Shown here one piece after another: positions 1 to 10,540 of a DNA stretch of 64,000 nt. The notes below the pieces were generated by a model that saw only the letters and a list, made by a program, of their open reading frames with translations, did no database searches and had not been told where the DNA came from. This DNA is from Cryptomeria japonica (lineage: Eukaryota > Streptophyta > Pinopsida > Cupressales > Cupressaceae). Position 1 is the stretch's first letter, and every line of letters begins with the position of its first letter. Position numbers and translations under genes: made by a program. Location: assembly GCF_030272615.1 (NCBI RefSeq), contig NC_081406.1:169785861-169849860 (forward strand). Reading direction: 5' to 3'.

Positions 1-715
1 TCGATTTTCCTTTTATCTCGGATGCACTATGGGAAAGTGATAGTTAGTCGTTATGGATATGTTTGTCTCTCACTATGTATATGCTAGTCATTGTTTATGT
101 GACATATGCTAGAGCTAGTCATTGAGTGTGTGATGTATGCTAGAGCTAGTCATTATATATATGATGTATGCTAGAGCTAGTCTCTATGTGTGTCATATGT
201 ATGACCTAGGCACCATTTGTTTATGAGATGTGTGCTTGAGTCACTCTTTATGGAATTGGGAATATTGGAAAGATATGGGCCCTGTGTGATTGTGTATGTT
301 TGTACAGTACTAGATGGCCAATGGTTTTCTTCTATTGAAATGTACTAAGTCAATTCATTGCATGAAATTAATAATTAAGATTAAAGAGAGCTCAAGGATC
401 TGATACAAGAGGAGAGAAAGATATCCCTCAAACACTCTAGGTGAACTACGAAGCCTATAAATTCCCTCAAAGGGATACATAGGTAGGGTCATTAGGAATG
501 AACCCTCGAGGCATACATCTAGGTCTAGAGATGACCTTGACCTCAAGAGCTTACCACCTTAAACAATAAGCATAAGTAGTGGAATGGAGTTGTCACCACT
601 ATGGTGATTGAAGAAATTATCAAATTGACACTTCTAAGCTAGAATAAGAAGCTTGGTTGGTTGAGTTGGTACATGTAAAAAAGGGAAAAACAAATAGTGT
701 GGGGTGGATATTACA
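1..715 (-). mobile_element. Partial large LTR (family A), reverse orientation
   Basis: The block ends at 711-715 with GGGTGGATATTACA, whose reverse complement TGTAATATCCACCC is also the first 14 bases of the block at 9298. Read in reverse, the rest follows 9298 to about 10220: the reverse complement of 1-50 resembles 10181-10225, and the 31 bp repeats at 75-200 resemble the region 9860-9960. It is therefore the 5' end of a second member of the same LTR-like family in opposite orientation, cut by the window edge. A target-site duplication cannot be tested because the other end is missing. It holds no convincing gene. Confidence 0.7.
75..200. repeat. 31 bp tandem repeat
   Basis: GCTAGAGCTAGTC recurs at 109, 139 and 170, with a degenerate copy upstream near 83. 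The unit of about 31 bp alternates this core with ATGTATG-type spacers. It lies inside the partial LTR. Confidence 0.8.
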
Positions 716-1584
716 TTGATTTTCTTGGCACTCCAATTTGTGCATCATTTCTTATGGTTTTAACAATTTGCTTGTTTGATTTAAGCCTTTTCAAAAGCTT
801 CAACAATTTAATTCAATTGAAAATGTATGTATGCCAAGAATTGATAGATTTCTAAATCTATCATTTGTGCATATGTCCCCATGGATTAGAAAAGTGACTG
901 ACCCTTAAATATTTATGTTTGGTTGTTTATATTGTAGCTCAAGAGCTAGAATTGTCAACATTTGTCATTGGTGAAGGATGAATAGTAGCCAACTGGCATA
1001 AATGTTTCTTCAGGGGTTTCACTTTTCTTCCTTATTTTTTGGTTTGAGCTACAACAAACTAAATTGATTTTTGGTCAAATGTTTGTGATTTAACCTAAGA
1101 AATAATTCAAATAAACTAATTTAGTGTTTGTAATATGGAAGATTAGTGCTAAAGCCTTGGAAGTATAGGCGAGTCTCAAATTTTATTGTTTTTCAAACTT
1201 ATTTTAATTTGAGGTTCAATTTAGAAAAGTCAAAAAAAGAAATTGAATTTTCAAGAATTAATACTTGGAAATCTTTAGTTTCGAATGAAGAAGGAGAAAG
1301 ACAATGGCAGCCAACCATAGTATATCTCCTTTACCATAGGATATTGCATAAACAAGTTTAATGTAAGGAAATTTGACCTAACCTCTACTATATATCTTAA
1401 AGACTGTCCCTTTCTTATATAAAGTTTTGTGCCTTATAAATAATTTTTTAAAGAGTGTTAAATCTATTAGAATTCATTAAAACTGTTTAAATGAATTGTG
1501 ACACCCCTCACCATTGTGTTTGATCAATTTTACTAAACATACAACAAACTATTATCATTGGACCTATACTAGTCTATTTACTTT

Positions 1585-1698
1585 ACTAGTGGTTTGGGAG
1601 ATGATTTTAATGAGATTGGGATGTAAACCACTATGACTATCACTAGTGGTTTGGGAGATGATTTTAATGACATTGGGATGTAAACCACCATGACTATC
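1585..1698. repeat. 57 bp tandem duplication
   Basis: ACTAGTGGTTTGGGAGATGA starts at 1585 and again at 1642, and the two 57 bp units differ at only a few bases. The corresponding part of copy 2 near 8900 lacks the doubled unit, so it arose after the segmental duplication. Confidence 0.85.
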
Positions 1699-3060
1699 TT
1701 AGAATGAGAAAGAGATAACTCAACATATTGAAGATCTCTAAGAATGAGAAAGACCCATGTTATTCAACCATAATATATCTCTTTTTCCAATGATTTTGGA
1801 GATGATTTTAGTGAGACTGACATGTTAAGTACCATAGTTATATTTGGCACCATTAGTGGAGTATTAACGTGAAAATAGAATTTATGTATACAATTATTAT
1901 CATAAGTCCTCTTTTGACATTTTGCATACGCTTTTCCTCAAATGTGATTACAACATGGACATAAAAGAAAGGTCCTACCCCAAGGATTTTGTTCATGCAC
2001 ATAGATGATGTTTTATGGAGTTTTGATGAATGTGTTTATTATTTAAAATTGCGAGCCTATAAGGTGGTTCTTTTTCATATTTTATGGACACATTTTTTTA
2101 TCAATGATTAAATTTATTTCAAATGCTATTCACCACCTAGCCTAGGAGAAAAAAGTTACATGCTTAAATAAAGAGAATGTGTGTCATGCATCAACACATT
2201 TTTCCATGCCATGAGAACAGATGATCTACTTCAACATGAGAAAAACATTTTGCTTATTTGTCTATTTACTACAACAAATAATGCTTTCGTAATAATACAA
2301 AAACTTGTTGTTGTTAGGAAGGTTTATAACAAAGAACCCTTTGCTTAGGTACACTTGGTAGGTAGATGGTCATACAGAAGGGGCTAAGCCACAAGAAACC
2401 TTATATGTGATGCAATATCCTCAACATATATTTATGAAAGATAATAAATTTGTGTTACTATGTATGGCCCTATATAGACATTTGAATTTGTATTGAATCA
2501 ATTTTTTAGTTGGAAACCAGTTGTGAGCTTAACAACTTACCTTAAGGTAGGTCCCATTTCACTTTTTAACATGCACTACTAAAAAAGTTTAGGACACATT
2601 TGATTCTAAACAATGAGGCCTTACATCTAAGTATTAGTTTTGTGGACATTTGTTGCATAATATTTTTATGACATGGAAGGACTTATTAGAAATAAGTTTT
2701 TTTTAACTATGACATGTTAAGACCATGTCAATGCTCATTATAAAAATAATTTATTTTCTTAAGATCTATAAATTATACACTTATATACCTTATATAAATT
2801 CATATTTATAAATTGATGTTGACCTCTATGTTTATGGATTTGTACAAATTAATTGAAAGAATATAATTTAACTAATTTTCAAATGTAAACTTTATTTACA
2901 CTGAATTATATTAGCTTATTTTCATCTAGAATTAGATTTTCATTAATATTTGTTTATTAACTACCCTTTAACAGAATATATTTTGATATATCAAATTATT
3001 TAGGTTAATCTGTATATTTTTTAATTAACATTCCCAACTCTAATAACATACTTTCCATCC

Positions 3061-3080
3061 GCCACCGCCACCGCCACCGT
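3061..3080. repeat. Short CCGCCA microsatellite
   Basis: CCGCCACCGCCACCGCCACC is a short GC-rich run in otherwise AT-rich DNA, about 0.9 kb upstream of the DUF1639 start codon. The second copy at 33360 has only a remnant (ACACCACC). It may lie in the promoter or 5' leader. Confidence 0.6.
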
Positions 3081-3449
3081 TGATTCGTTTAGTATTGGAT
3101 TTAGAGAATTTCCTAGGGAGATAAATATTAAAGAGAGTAAAAAAAATTTAAATTTCATTGCAGGGCGTGAGGTAAAAATAGGAAGAAAATCTGAATACTC
3201 TCCAACTATTGATGAATGCTGAATAATTCTTGAATTTTCTTACCTAGATTTCATTGCAGGCCGAAAATCCGAATGCAGAGTGTTAAAAATCCGGGAAAAA
3301 TTTACTGGTGAAGGCGTCAGCCTATGTAGATTCGGTGCTTAGGATCTTCTTATGCACGTTCAGGGATTCCAAAGAGCCAAATCTTGTAACATTTGGCCCA
3401 CTATTTGAATCTTTCTGATAAAGAATTCACCCAACTGCTAAAAGCTACG

Positions 3450-3951
3450 GTATGCTTCCGCTGTCGATACTTTTTCCATTCAATCTGGTTATCTTTTGGC
3501 GAATTTTGGCCAGACAATTAACCAGTCCTAGCTTGTTAAACAACATTTGAGTTTTGGTTTTGGTATTTTTTGTAAGGTTTTGGTTAGCAGTCCTTATGTG
3601 AGTTTAAGTTGAGGATTTTGTTGAGTAGATTTTCTTTTGCTGTCAGAAACCTTGTTAGGGCGATAAAATTTGTTTCTGCTGGTTTACAGGCGAATGAATT
3701 TGTTAAAAATCCTCGTGAAATATTGACAGGGAAATATCAATTTAGAGTTAATGGAATTTGGTATTTTGCGCAGAATGGAGGATTTGGAGAGCTTTTGGTC
3801 ACTTTTTGGCTGTAAACCTTGGGATTAAGGACTTTCTTGCGCAACTTGTATAAATTCTCGGGTTTCTGCCTCATGCCTGCGGATTCAAGATTTTTGTCAT
3901 CGATTTTACTGTTTCTCTTAAGGATTTGAGAGTTTCGTTTTTCGCTTTCAG
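3450..3951 (+). other. Candidate 5' UTR intron of the DUF1639 gene
   Basis: A donor-like CTACG|GTATGC at 3450 and an acceptor with a pyrimidine-rich lead, CGCTTTCAG at 3943-3951, would remove 502 bp just upstream of the ATG at 3988. The acceptor is kept in the second copy (TTTGCTTTCAG near 34165), while the donor there reads ATATGC. No transcript evidence is available, so this is inference from splice consensus and duplicate comparison. Confidence 0.35.
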
Positions 3952-3987
3952 AAATCTGAATGATATTGCTGCTTATTTAAAGTGGAG

Positions 3988-6671
3988 ATGCCGACAACAT
4001 TAAAGAACCCAATTTCTTGTGCTGAGTTTTTTCAATGGGGAGTCCGCAAGCGTGCCGGAAGGAGGAAGCCACAAGTAAAGAAGGACGAGAAGATTATGGA
4101 GAACAAATCCACCATTTGTTTGGATAGTCTTGCTGCTGCAAGGATAATCCCCTGTTTCCAACAAGAACAGTGTCTTCAAATCCCCTGTTTCCCACAAGAA
4201 CAGTGTCTTCAAATCCCCTGTTCCCCACAAGTACAGTGTCATCAAATCCAATCAGGCCTTGATAAGATGATAGCACTGCCCTCCAATAAAAGCTTTCATT
4301 CCCTGCCATCTGCTCCAGAAGGAAGTAGCAGATCACAGCACCGGATGAATAATATAATGTGCACCAGCAGCAGCAATAATACAGAGGGAGGGAACACTAT
4401 GCAAGACAACAAGCCCTTGAATCTGGACACTTTTGTTTGGCCAAAATTGAGCCTAAGCCTATCCCTCACAGAGAAAGAGGAAGATTTCCAGGCAATAAAG
4501 GGCTCAAAGTTGCCATTGAGACCCAAAAAGCGTCTCAAGTGTATTCAGAAGGCAATAGATGTGAGTGTTTATCTTGTGCTTTTCTTGTCTTTTATTTCTA
4601 TATTTTTTTTGAATCCATCTTGTGCTTTTCTTGTCTTTTATATTTATTTTTTTGTTTGAATCCTCAAGGTGACAAAGATACAACAGAGAATATAAGAACA
4701 TTTGTGTTATTCCAAGTCGCTAGCTTCGATCTATTATTTTTACTGCAAATTAAACTTAAGGAATCCTTTGCAGAAAAGTAGTTGTCACTGGAATCTGAAT
4801 TTGTCATGTATAGAATGTCTTTTAAAGGAGGTTCTGCCTAAATCATTATTTAATATCTTTGTTAGAAATTATCACAAAGTTCAAATTAAACACAGGCTTG
4901 ATTTTGGCTATAAATCTATCAAGTGTACACCCTTTCCTTCGTTCAATAATATCTTCTGGCATCTCCTAAGCCGTAGTCGCTTGCTTCTGGAAAGGATTCC
5001 TGGTTTGGATTTTGGGCTGTTCCAGTTAATTAATGATTTAAGATTTTCACAATCCATACCGTAAATCAATGCTTTCTGATTATATTATTTGAGTCACTTG
5101 CAAGTGCCCTCTAATATTTTTGCTTGCATTACGAGTGAGATCAAGGGTTTGGCAGCAATCAGTGCCTTCGTTTTTTTCATTTCCTTGTATGTCTGGTTCT
5201 AACTGTTGTGTCCTTTTTTTCTTGCCCTTTATTTTAATGGGATGACAAATTAAAAATTCCTCTATTGTTTTAAATTTTGAAAATTTCCAAAGGTTGCTTG
5301 TGCTTGTTTCTAGTCAATTGTGTTCATATCCAATGAGCTTACTCTCCTTGATGAGAGAAGGATAAACATTATGTCATGCAGAAGGGATTTTTTTCAATAT
5401 GGATAAAAATTTATTAATCAAAAGGAGCAAATTACAGAAATAAGGTCAAACGGTCAATAAAGAATCAGAAGTTACATAACCCTATCAGCCAGCACAAACT
5501 GGTCTAACAAATTTGAATAGTTCGCAGGTAATTGATCCCAATTCCAAATATTCCAATCCTGCATATGATCAGAGGCCCAATCGACCAAACAATCCACCAC
5601 TAAATTCCACTCACGAGGATATGAGAGAATACAACTGAAGCTAAGGATCTACTTAGTCTGAGTATCTGTTTGATAACAATGGCCAAATGTCAATTCACAT
5701 CATCCACCCATTGAACCTTCAGCAGATTCACCACCACTTGAGAATCATATTCCCAAATAATCCTCCACCAACCCAAGACACACTCCCATTCCAAAGCATA
5801 CAGAATGGCTAGAGCTTCCATATAATTGTTCGTATAAAAGTCTTTATAGATAGAAAAGAAAAACTACACATTCCCAGCATGACCAAGATTCCCCTAGAAG
5901 ATCTATCAGTATTAATTTTCAAAACCCCCTGAAGAAATGGACACCCTCGACCAATCCTATTAATCTTGCTAGCCAACTGTTCACCTCTGTTCCGTCAGGA
6001 TAACTTACAGGCATCCCCCTCACCCTGAAAATCAAAACGACTGGAAACAAGAGCATCTGTTGGATCCATAGCAACTGAAAGGTCGCACTTAGCTGAAACT
6101 ATTTTCTGAATCGAAAGCATAATTTTCCCTGCTGAGAAATTGCTTTATTACCCTTTCTAGAATACACCTTTTAAAGATAATTTTAGATGTCCTTTAAACT
6201 TTGTCTATGAACCAATTTTTTTTTAAAATTTAACTGTGCTTTGAAGCTAAATTACATACTGTTTTCATTTGGACACCAAAGATTATGGATCTTTCTAGAT
6301 TCTTAGACAGCCCTTTTATTTGGAATCATCTTACAATGAGTGCATGTCATGTTTGACTGTTATTGATGATTAAAGAATAATAGTTGTCAGTAATTGAAGC
6401 ACTTTCATATATTGTAAATTGCATGCTTGTTTGCAGAATCTTACTCCTGGATTTTGGCTTAGCGATGTTTCTCAAGAACGGTATGAAGCCAGGGAAAATA
6501 AATCCACAAGAAAGGTAATTTGTCAGTTATTGCATCAGCTGTTTCTTACTGAGTGGATGCCAATTTCTGTTTCAAAACTTTTCCGTTTCTTGCCCTAACA
6601 ACTGAAATATGTAATTGATACAGAGACCGAGGGGTTTGAAAGCTATGCAAGTAGGTAGTGACTTGGAATAA
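3988..6671 (+). CDS. DUF1639 family protein, three coding exons (apparently intact)
   Basis: Exons are 3988-4560, 6437-6514 and 6624-6671, joined in phase 0 with donors GTGAGT (4561) and GTAATT (6515) and acceptors TTGCAG (6431-6436) and ACAG ending at 6623. They give a 232-residue protein ending TAA at 6669-6671. An upstream in-frame GTG at 3982 is not a plausible start; the ATG at 3988 is conserved in the second copy. The hallmark of plant DUF1639 proteins is present in order: a W-P-K-L..SL..KEKEEDF-like block (residues ~150-165), KGSKLP.RPKKR (~170-182), then PGFWLSDV..ERYE.RE in exon 2 and RPRGLKAM near the C-terminus. The basic, low-complexity N-terminal half is typical. Function is unknown; a nuclear location is often suggested for the family from its basic KR-rich block. 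Three 11-residue repeats lie at residues 54-86. A LINE fragment sits in intron 1. No internal stop or frameshift is seen, so it may be expressed. Confidence 0.85.
4147..4245 (+). repeat. Three 33 bp in-frame repeats within DUF1639 exon 1
   Basis: Units 4147-4179, 4180-4212 and 4213-4245 encode IPCFQQEQCLQ, IPCFPQEQCLQ and IPCSPQVQCHQ. The length is a multiple of three, so copy number can change without breaking the frame. In the second copy the same place is where an AT-rich insert interrupts the exon. Confidence 0.9.
5395..6130 (-). pseudogene. LINE RNase H (RVT_3) remnant in intron 1
   Basis: Read on the minus strand from about 6000 to 5470, a nearly continuous frame shows RNase H landmarks: VLKINTD (first Asp region), MEALAILYALEW (the Glu helix), WEYDSQVVVNLL (EsDS box), and DWNIWNWDQLPANYSN near the C-terminus. 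This is the RNase H domain found at the end of plant L1-type ORF2 or related genes. Several stops and frameshifts are present. The fragment opposes the host gene and is absent from the matching place in the second copy (36750), so it inserted after the duplication. Only the 3' end is present, as expected of a 5'-truncated LINE. Confidence 0.75.
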
Positions 6672-8247
6672 GCAGGCTGTTCCATCTCAACTGTACTTGC
6701 AAAGACTGTCTATTTCAATTTATGTATCATAAACCACATTGGTTTGTCAGGTGAAACTGGAGATCACCTATTCAATTTGTCTTGTACATGACCGGGAATT
6801 GCAATGACCGGGAATTGCAAACCAAGACGAGAAATCTTGAGGAACTCTTGATTGGTTTGCAACGTATGTGAAATCAAAAGAAATGTATAGAAATCAACAC
6901 TAACAGTTATGATGGATATAATTTTCTGACTTCCACTACAATCCCAAAGCGTTATTTATTGTTCCAATTCTTTATTTGTATTGACACATTGCAATTGTTT
7001 CAATCTTCGGGAATTCCTCATAAGGATAAATTTGAAAGCATTTGTATGAATTTTTACTTTTATAAACTTGCTCAGTATTAGTAATTCTTGATACCTATCT
7101 GGTTAAGTTGTTTAGAACTTGTTCCTCTCTTATTTCATTTCTGGTGTCATCTTTTTCATTGTGAGAGCACTGACAAACTATAGAAGGATATAACAACTAA
7201 CTGAATTCCATGTTAACAAGTGCATTTGAAGCTGGTGAGGATTTGTCTGGCTGCACAAATAGTTATTTTATTGATGAACATGAGATGATCAAACATTTCA
7301 TAGTCACATTTTTATTCACAATAAGCTGTTAAGTCATCTCTTGGTGTTGCTAGCTTTCTTTTGTACGTTGCCAATTGTTTGATGTAGGTTGCTGAATTAT
7401 ATTTTGATAACACGGATGACGCTTTACTGCACTGTCAATGGCAATTTGAATGCCTAAGTTACTTCATACCTCCCGAAAAAATTGAAGTCCATATTAGCAT
7501 GTTTATAGTTTTGGGTGTAGCTTTCTTTTGTACGTTGCCAATTGTTTGATGTAGGTTGCTGAATTATATTTTGATAACACGGATGATGCTTTACTGCACT
7601 GTCAATGGCAATTTGAATGCCTAAGTTACTTCATACCTCCCGAAAAAATTGAAGTCCATATTAGCATGTTTATAGTTTTGGGTGTCAGTGATGACTAGAA
7701 TGTTCCTTAAGCTGCATCGTGCATCAATAAAAGATTAAGCAAAATAGATTCTTGCTGATTAGAATAAAGGCTAAACCACCCCCCCCCAAAAAAAAAAAGA
7801 GAAAAAAAAAAAACACAGTTTTAACTTTTAACCACCATGAGCAAACTAAAGAGATTTCTGTCAGCCTCTTCAGACTAGAAAGTTTTTGTCTATACAAAAC
7901 ACAAAAAAGAAAAAAAAAAAAAAGAAAGAGCATATCTCTCAATTTTTAATTAAAAAGAACCAGCAACATGTTTATGCATCGTGCATTGTTATTTTGCTTT
8001 GATGATAATAAATTTTATAGTATCATTTTGTAAATCTAGTATGTGAATCGATTTCTAATCTTTTGGATAGAAGACAGTATTCTATTTATATGATATTCTT
8101 ATTTCAAGTATATCATAATTGTTGGTATCAATTGAACCTTTTCTGAATTATTTAAAATGTGAGATACTTGCCTGATAAAAAAATATGGATTGATGATTAT
8201 TAGTTACTGGCAGAATGTTTTATTTTGATTTCTAATGCGTATTGACC
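6672..8247. other. 3' flank of the DUF1639 gene, no further gene
   Basis: AT-rich sequence with the 167 bp duplication at 7351-7684 and A-rich/C-rich runs at 7780-7815 and 7903-7924. No coding potential beyond low-complexity frames. The boundary with the second copy of the segmental duplication is near 8248. Confidence 0.6.
7351..7684. repeat. Recent 167 bp tandem duplication
   Basis: TAGCTTTCTTTTGTACGTTG begins at 7351 and again at 7518, and the two 167 bp units are almost identical (one clear difference, GACGCT versus GATGCT). The near identity indicates a recent event compared with everything around it. Confidence 0.95.
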
Positions 8248-9320
8248 TGATTTTCTTTTTACTCCAATTTGTGCATCATATCTAATAGTTTTAATAGTTC
8301 TTTTGTTTGATTTAAGCTTTTCCAAAAGCTTTAACAATTAGAATCCAGTTGAAAATGGATGTATTAGAGTTCCAAATCTGTCATCTGTTGCATATTTCCC
8401 CATGGTTTAGAAAATTGACTAATATAAGATGTTGATTTATTAATTAAACTTATGTTTGGCTGATTATCTTACTGCTCAAGAGCTACAACTCTTAACATTA
8501 GTTATTGGTGATGGATGAATAGCAGTCAACTGGCCTAAATTCTTTTTTGGGTGTTCCATTTTTCATTCTTAATTGTTGGTTTGAGCTACAACATATTGAT
8601 TTGAGTTTTGTCAGATTTATGATCTAACTTAATAAATAATTCAAATAGCTTACATTTGTTTCTATAATCATGTTTAGCTTTCAATTCATTTCATCAGTAG
8701 TCCTGAATTTATATTGGAATAATTTTTTTCTAAAATTAAAATCAGAAAACGACATATATTATGCTAATTGATTAGATTTAGTGTATGTAAGATAGAAGAT
8801 CGGTGCTTTAAGCCTCGGAAATATCAGAAAACCATCTTGAATTCCCAAATTTTATAGTTTTTTATACTTATTTCAATTTGAGATTCAGTTTTGAGAAGAC
8901 CAAAAACGAAATTGAATTTTGAATTATTCAAAATATTAAAGAATTCTTAGAATGAGAAAAACTTGTGGTAGGCAACCACATAGTATATCTCCTGTACAGT
9001 GATTTAGTTGGACCGAGATGTAAATCACCATGATTGTCTTTGGCACCATCACTAGAATATTAAGGTGAAAATAGACTTACGTATACAATTTAATATCCAT
9101 GATCTTCTGACATTTATTTTGCTTAAGTATTTCCTCAAATGTGATCACAACACAAACATAAGAAAAAGGACTTGGCCCAAGGATTTTTGTTCATGGATAG
9201 AGATGGGTGTTTTATGAATGTGTTTACCATTTAAAATTATGAACCCATGAAGTGGTTTCTCATATTTTGTAGACATGAATGTTTGTTGGCAATTTTATGT
9301 AATATCCACCCTTAGGCCAC

Positions 9321-9321
<1 letters not shown>

Positions 9322-9354
<33 letters not shown>
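9322..9354. repeat. (CA)n/(TA)n microsatellite
   Basis: About 13 CA dinucleotides followed by a few TA units just inside the 5' end of the solo-LTR-like block. Confidence 0.9.
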
Positions 9355-10300
9355 ACATCGATTAACAACTTCATCGACCAAGCTACCTCAATCTCAATCA
9401 TAATCGTTGGTATCTAACTCCTTCAATCTTCACGGTGGGGACAACTCAACAACACAATATATATTTATATACTTACGATTGAAGTATTAGCCTCCCATAA
9501 TCAGGGTCATCCATTGACCCAAACATTGGCCTTGAAGATTCATGCCTAATGACCCAACCTACTTATCCTCTCGTGGAAAGTTAGAGGCTCTCGGTTCTCA
9601 CCCAGGAGATTACTCTCTCCTCTTGATGAGATCTTGATCTCAGTCTAATCCTAGCAATTAATTTAGCAAACCTATTAACTTAGCCTCATTGCAAGGAGAG
9701 ATACACATTGCCATCAAGTGTTGGTTCCATATCCAAGAGTACCTGATAGTTGGTGTTCATTGTGGACATATACACACAAGGGTCATAACACATCTTCTAC
9801 ACGATGATTATCACAATCACATATACACAAGGAAATATTTCCTAGACATTACAAGTTCACATGATGGCTAGCTCCAACATACATCACATACCTAATGAGT
9901 AGCTCACACATACATCACATAAACATTAGTGATTTTCTCATATAGGCATTACAGATGACGATGATTGTCTCATATATATACATCATAAGATATAAGTGAT
10001 TGGCTCATTTACAAGCTTCATAGATAAGTGACTGGTTCATATGCATGCATCACAAGTTGATAGTGATTGGCTCATGTACATGCAACAATAGATAATAGTT
10101 ATTGACTCAAGTACATACACCACATATAATAGCGATTGGCTCCTATAGGAATCACAGAGACAACACGACCGACTCATCCTCAATGACTAACTATCTCTTG
10201 TCCATAGTGCATCCTAGATAGAGAAGGAATGTCGGTGCACTGCGCACTACACTGTGGGTCCCATTCTTCTCCCTGGTCATTTGCACCAATGGATTTAGGT

Positions 10301-10540
10301 AGAGGATTCAATGCATCCCATACTACACCATGGGTCCATCCTCAACCCAATAGGGTCAAGTATGCCATCAAAAAACCGGGAAGAGGATTCAATGCATCCC
10401 ATACTACACCATGGGTCCATCCTCAACCCAATAGGGTCAAGTATACCATCAAATAATTGGGAAGAGGATTTGGTGCATCCCATACTATACCGCAGGTCCA
10501 TCCTTAGTCCCAAGGATTTCCACAAGCAGTAAACCAACCT
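10301..10540. repeat. 81 bp tandem repeat, about three copies
   Basis: AGAGGATTCAATGCATCCCA starts at 10301 and 10382, and a diverged copy (AGAGGATTTGGTGCATCCCA) starts at 10463. The first two units are nearly identical; the third is diverged after about 60 bp. Open frames across it are by-products of the repeat. Confidence 0.9.

Larger units (their letters stand above)
716..5390. repeat. Copy 1 of a duplicated genomic segment
   Basis: This stretch is colinear with 8248-36780 once five insertions are removed from the latter. Matching landmarks include 728 with 8262, 880 with 8382, 1720 with 8935, 2160 with 14500, 2600 with 18000, 2890 with 18290, 3030 with 33360 and 3988 with 34203. The left limit is the LTR end at 715. 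The right limit is where a LINE fragment starts at about 5395. Before the DUF1639 gene (716-3400) I see only AT-rich DNA and a 57 bp duplication at 1585-1698. The similarity is diverged, so the duplication is old. Confidence 0.8.

Noticed and set aside
3609-3815. 68-codon ORF in the leader of the DUF1639 gene
   Set aside because: It lies inside the candidate leader intron, is not kept open in the second copy and shows no homology.
7724-7949. Overlapping open frames on both strands with Lys-rich or Phe/Leu-rich proteins
   Set aside because: They are translations of A-rich and C-rich homopolymer runs.
10229-10537. Open frames on both strands with repeated peptides
   Set aside because: They reflect the 81 bp tandem repeat inside a non-coding LTR-like block.
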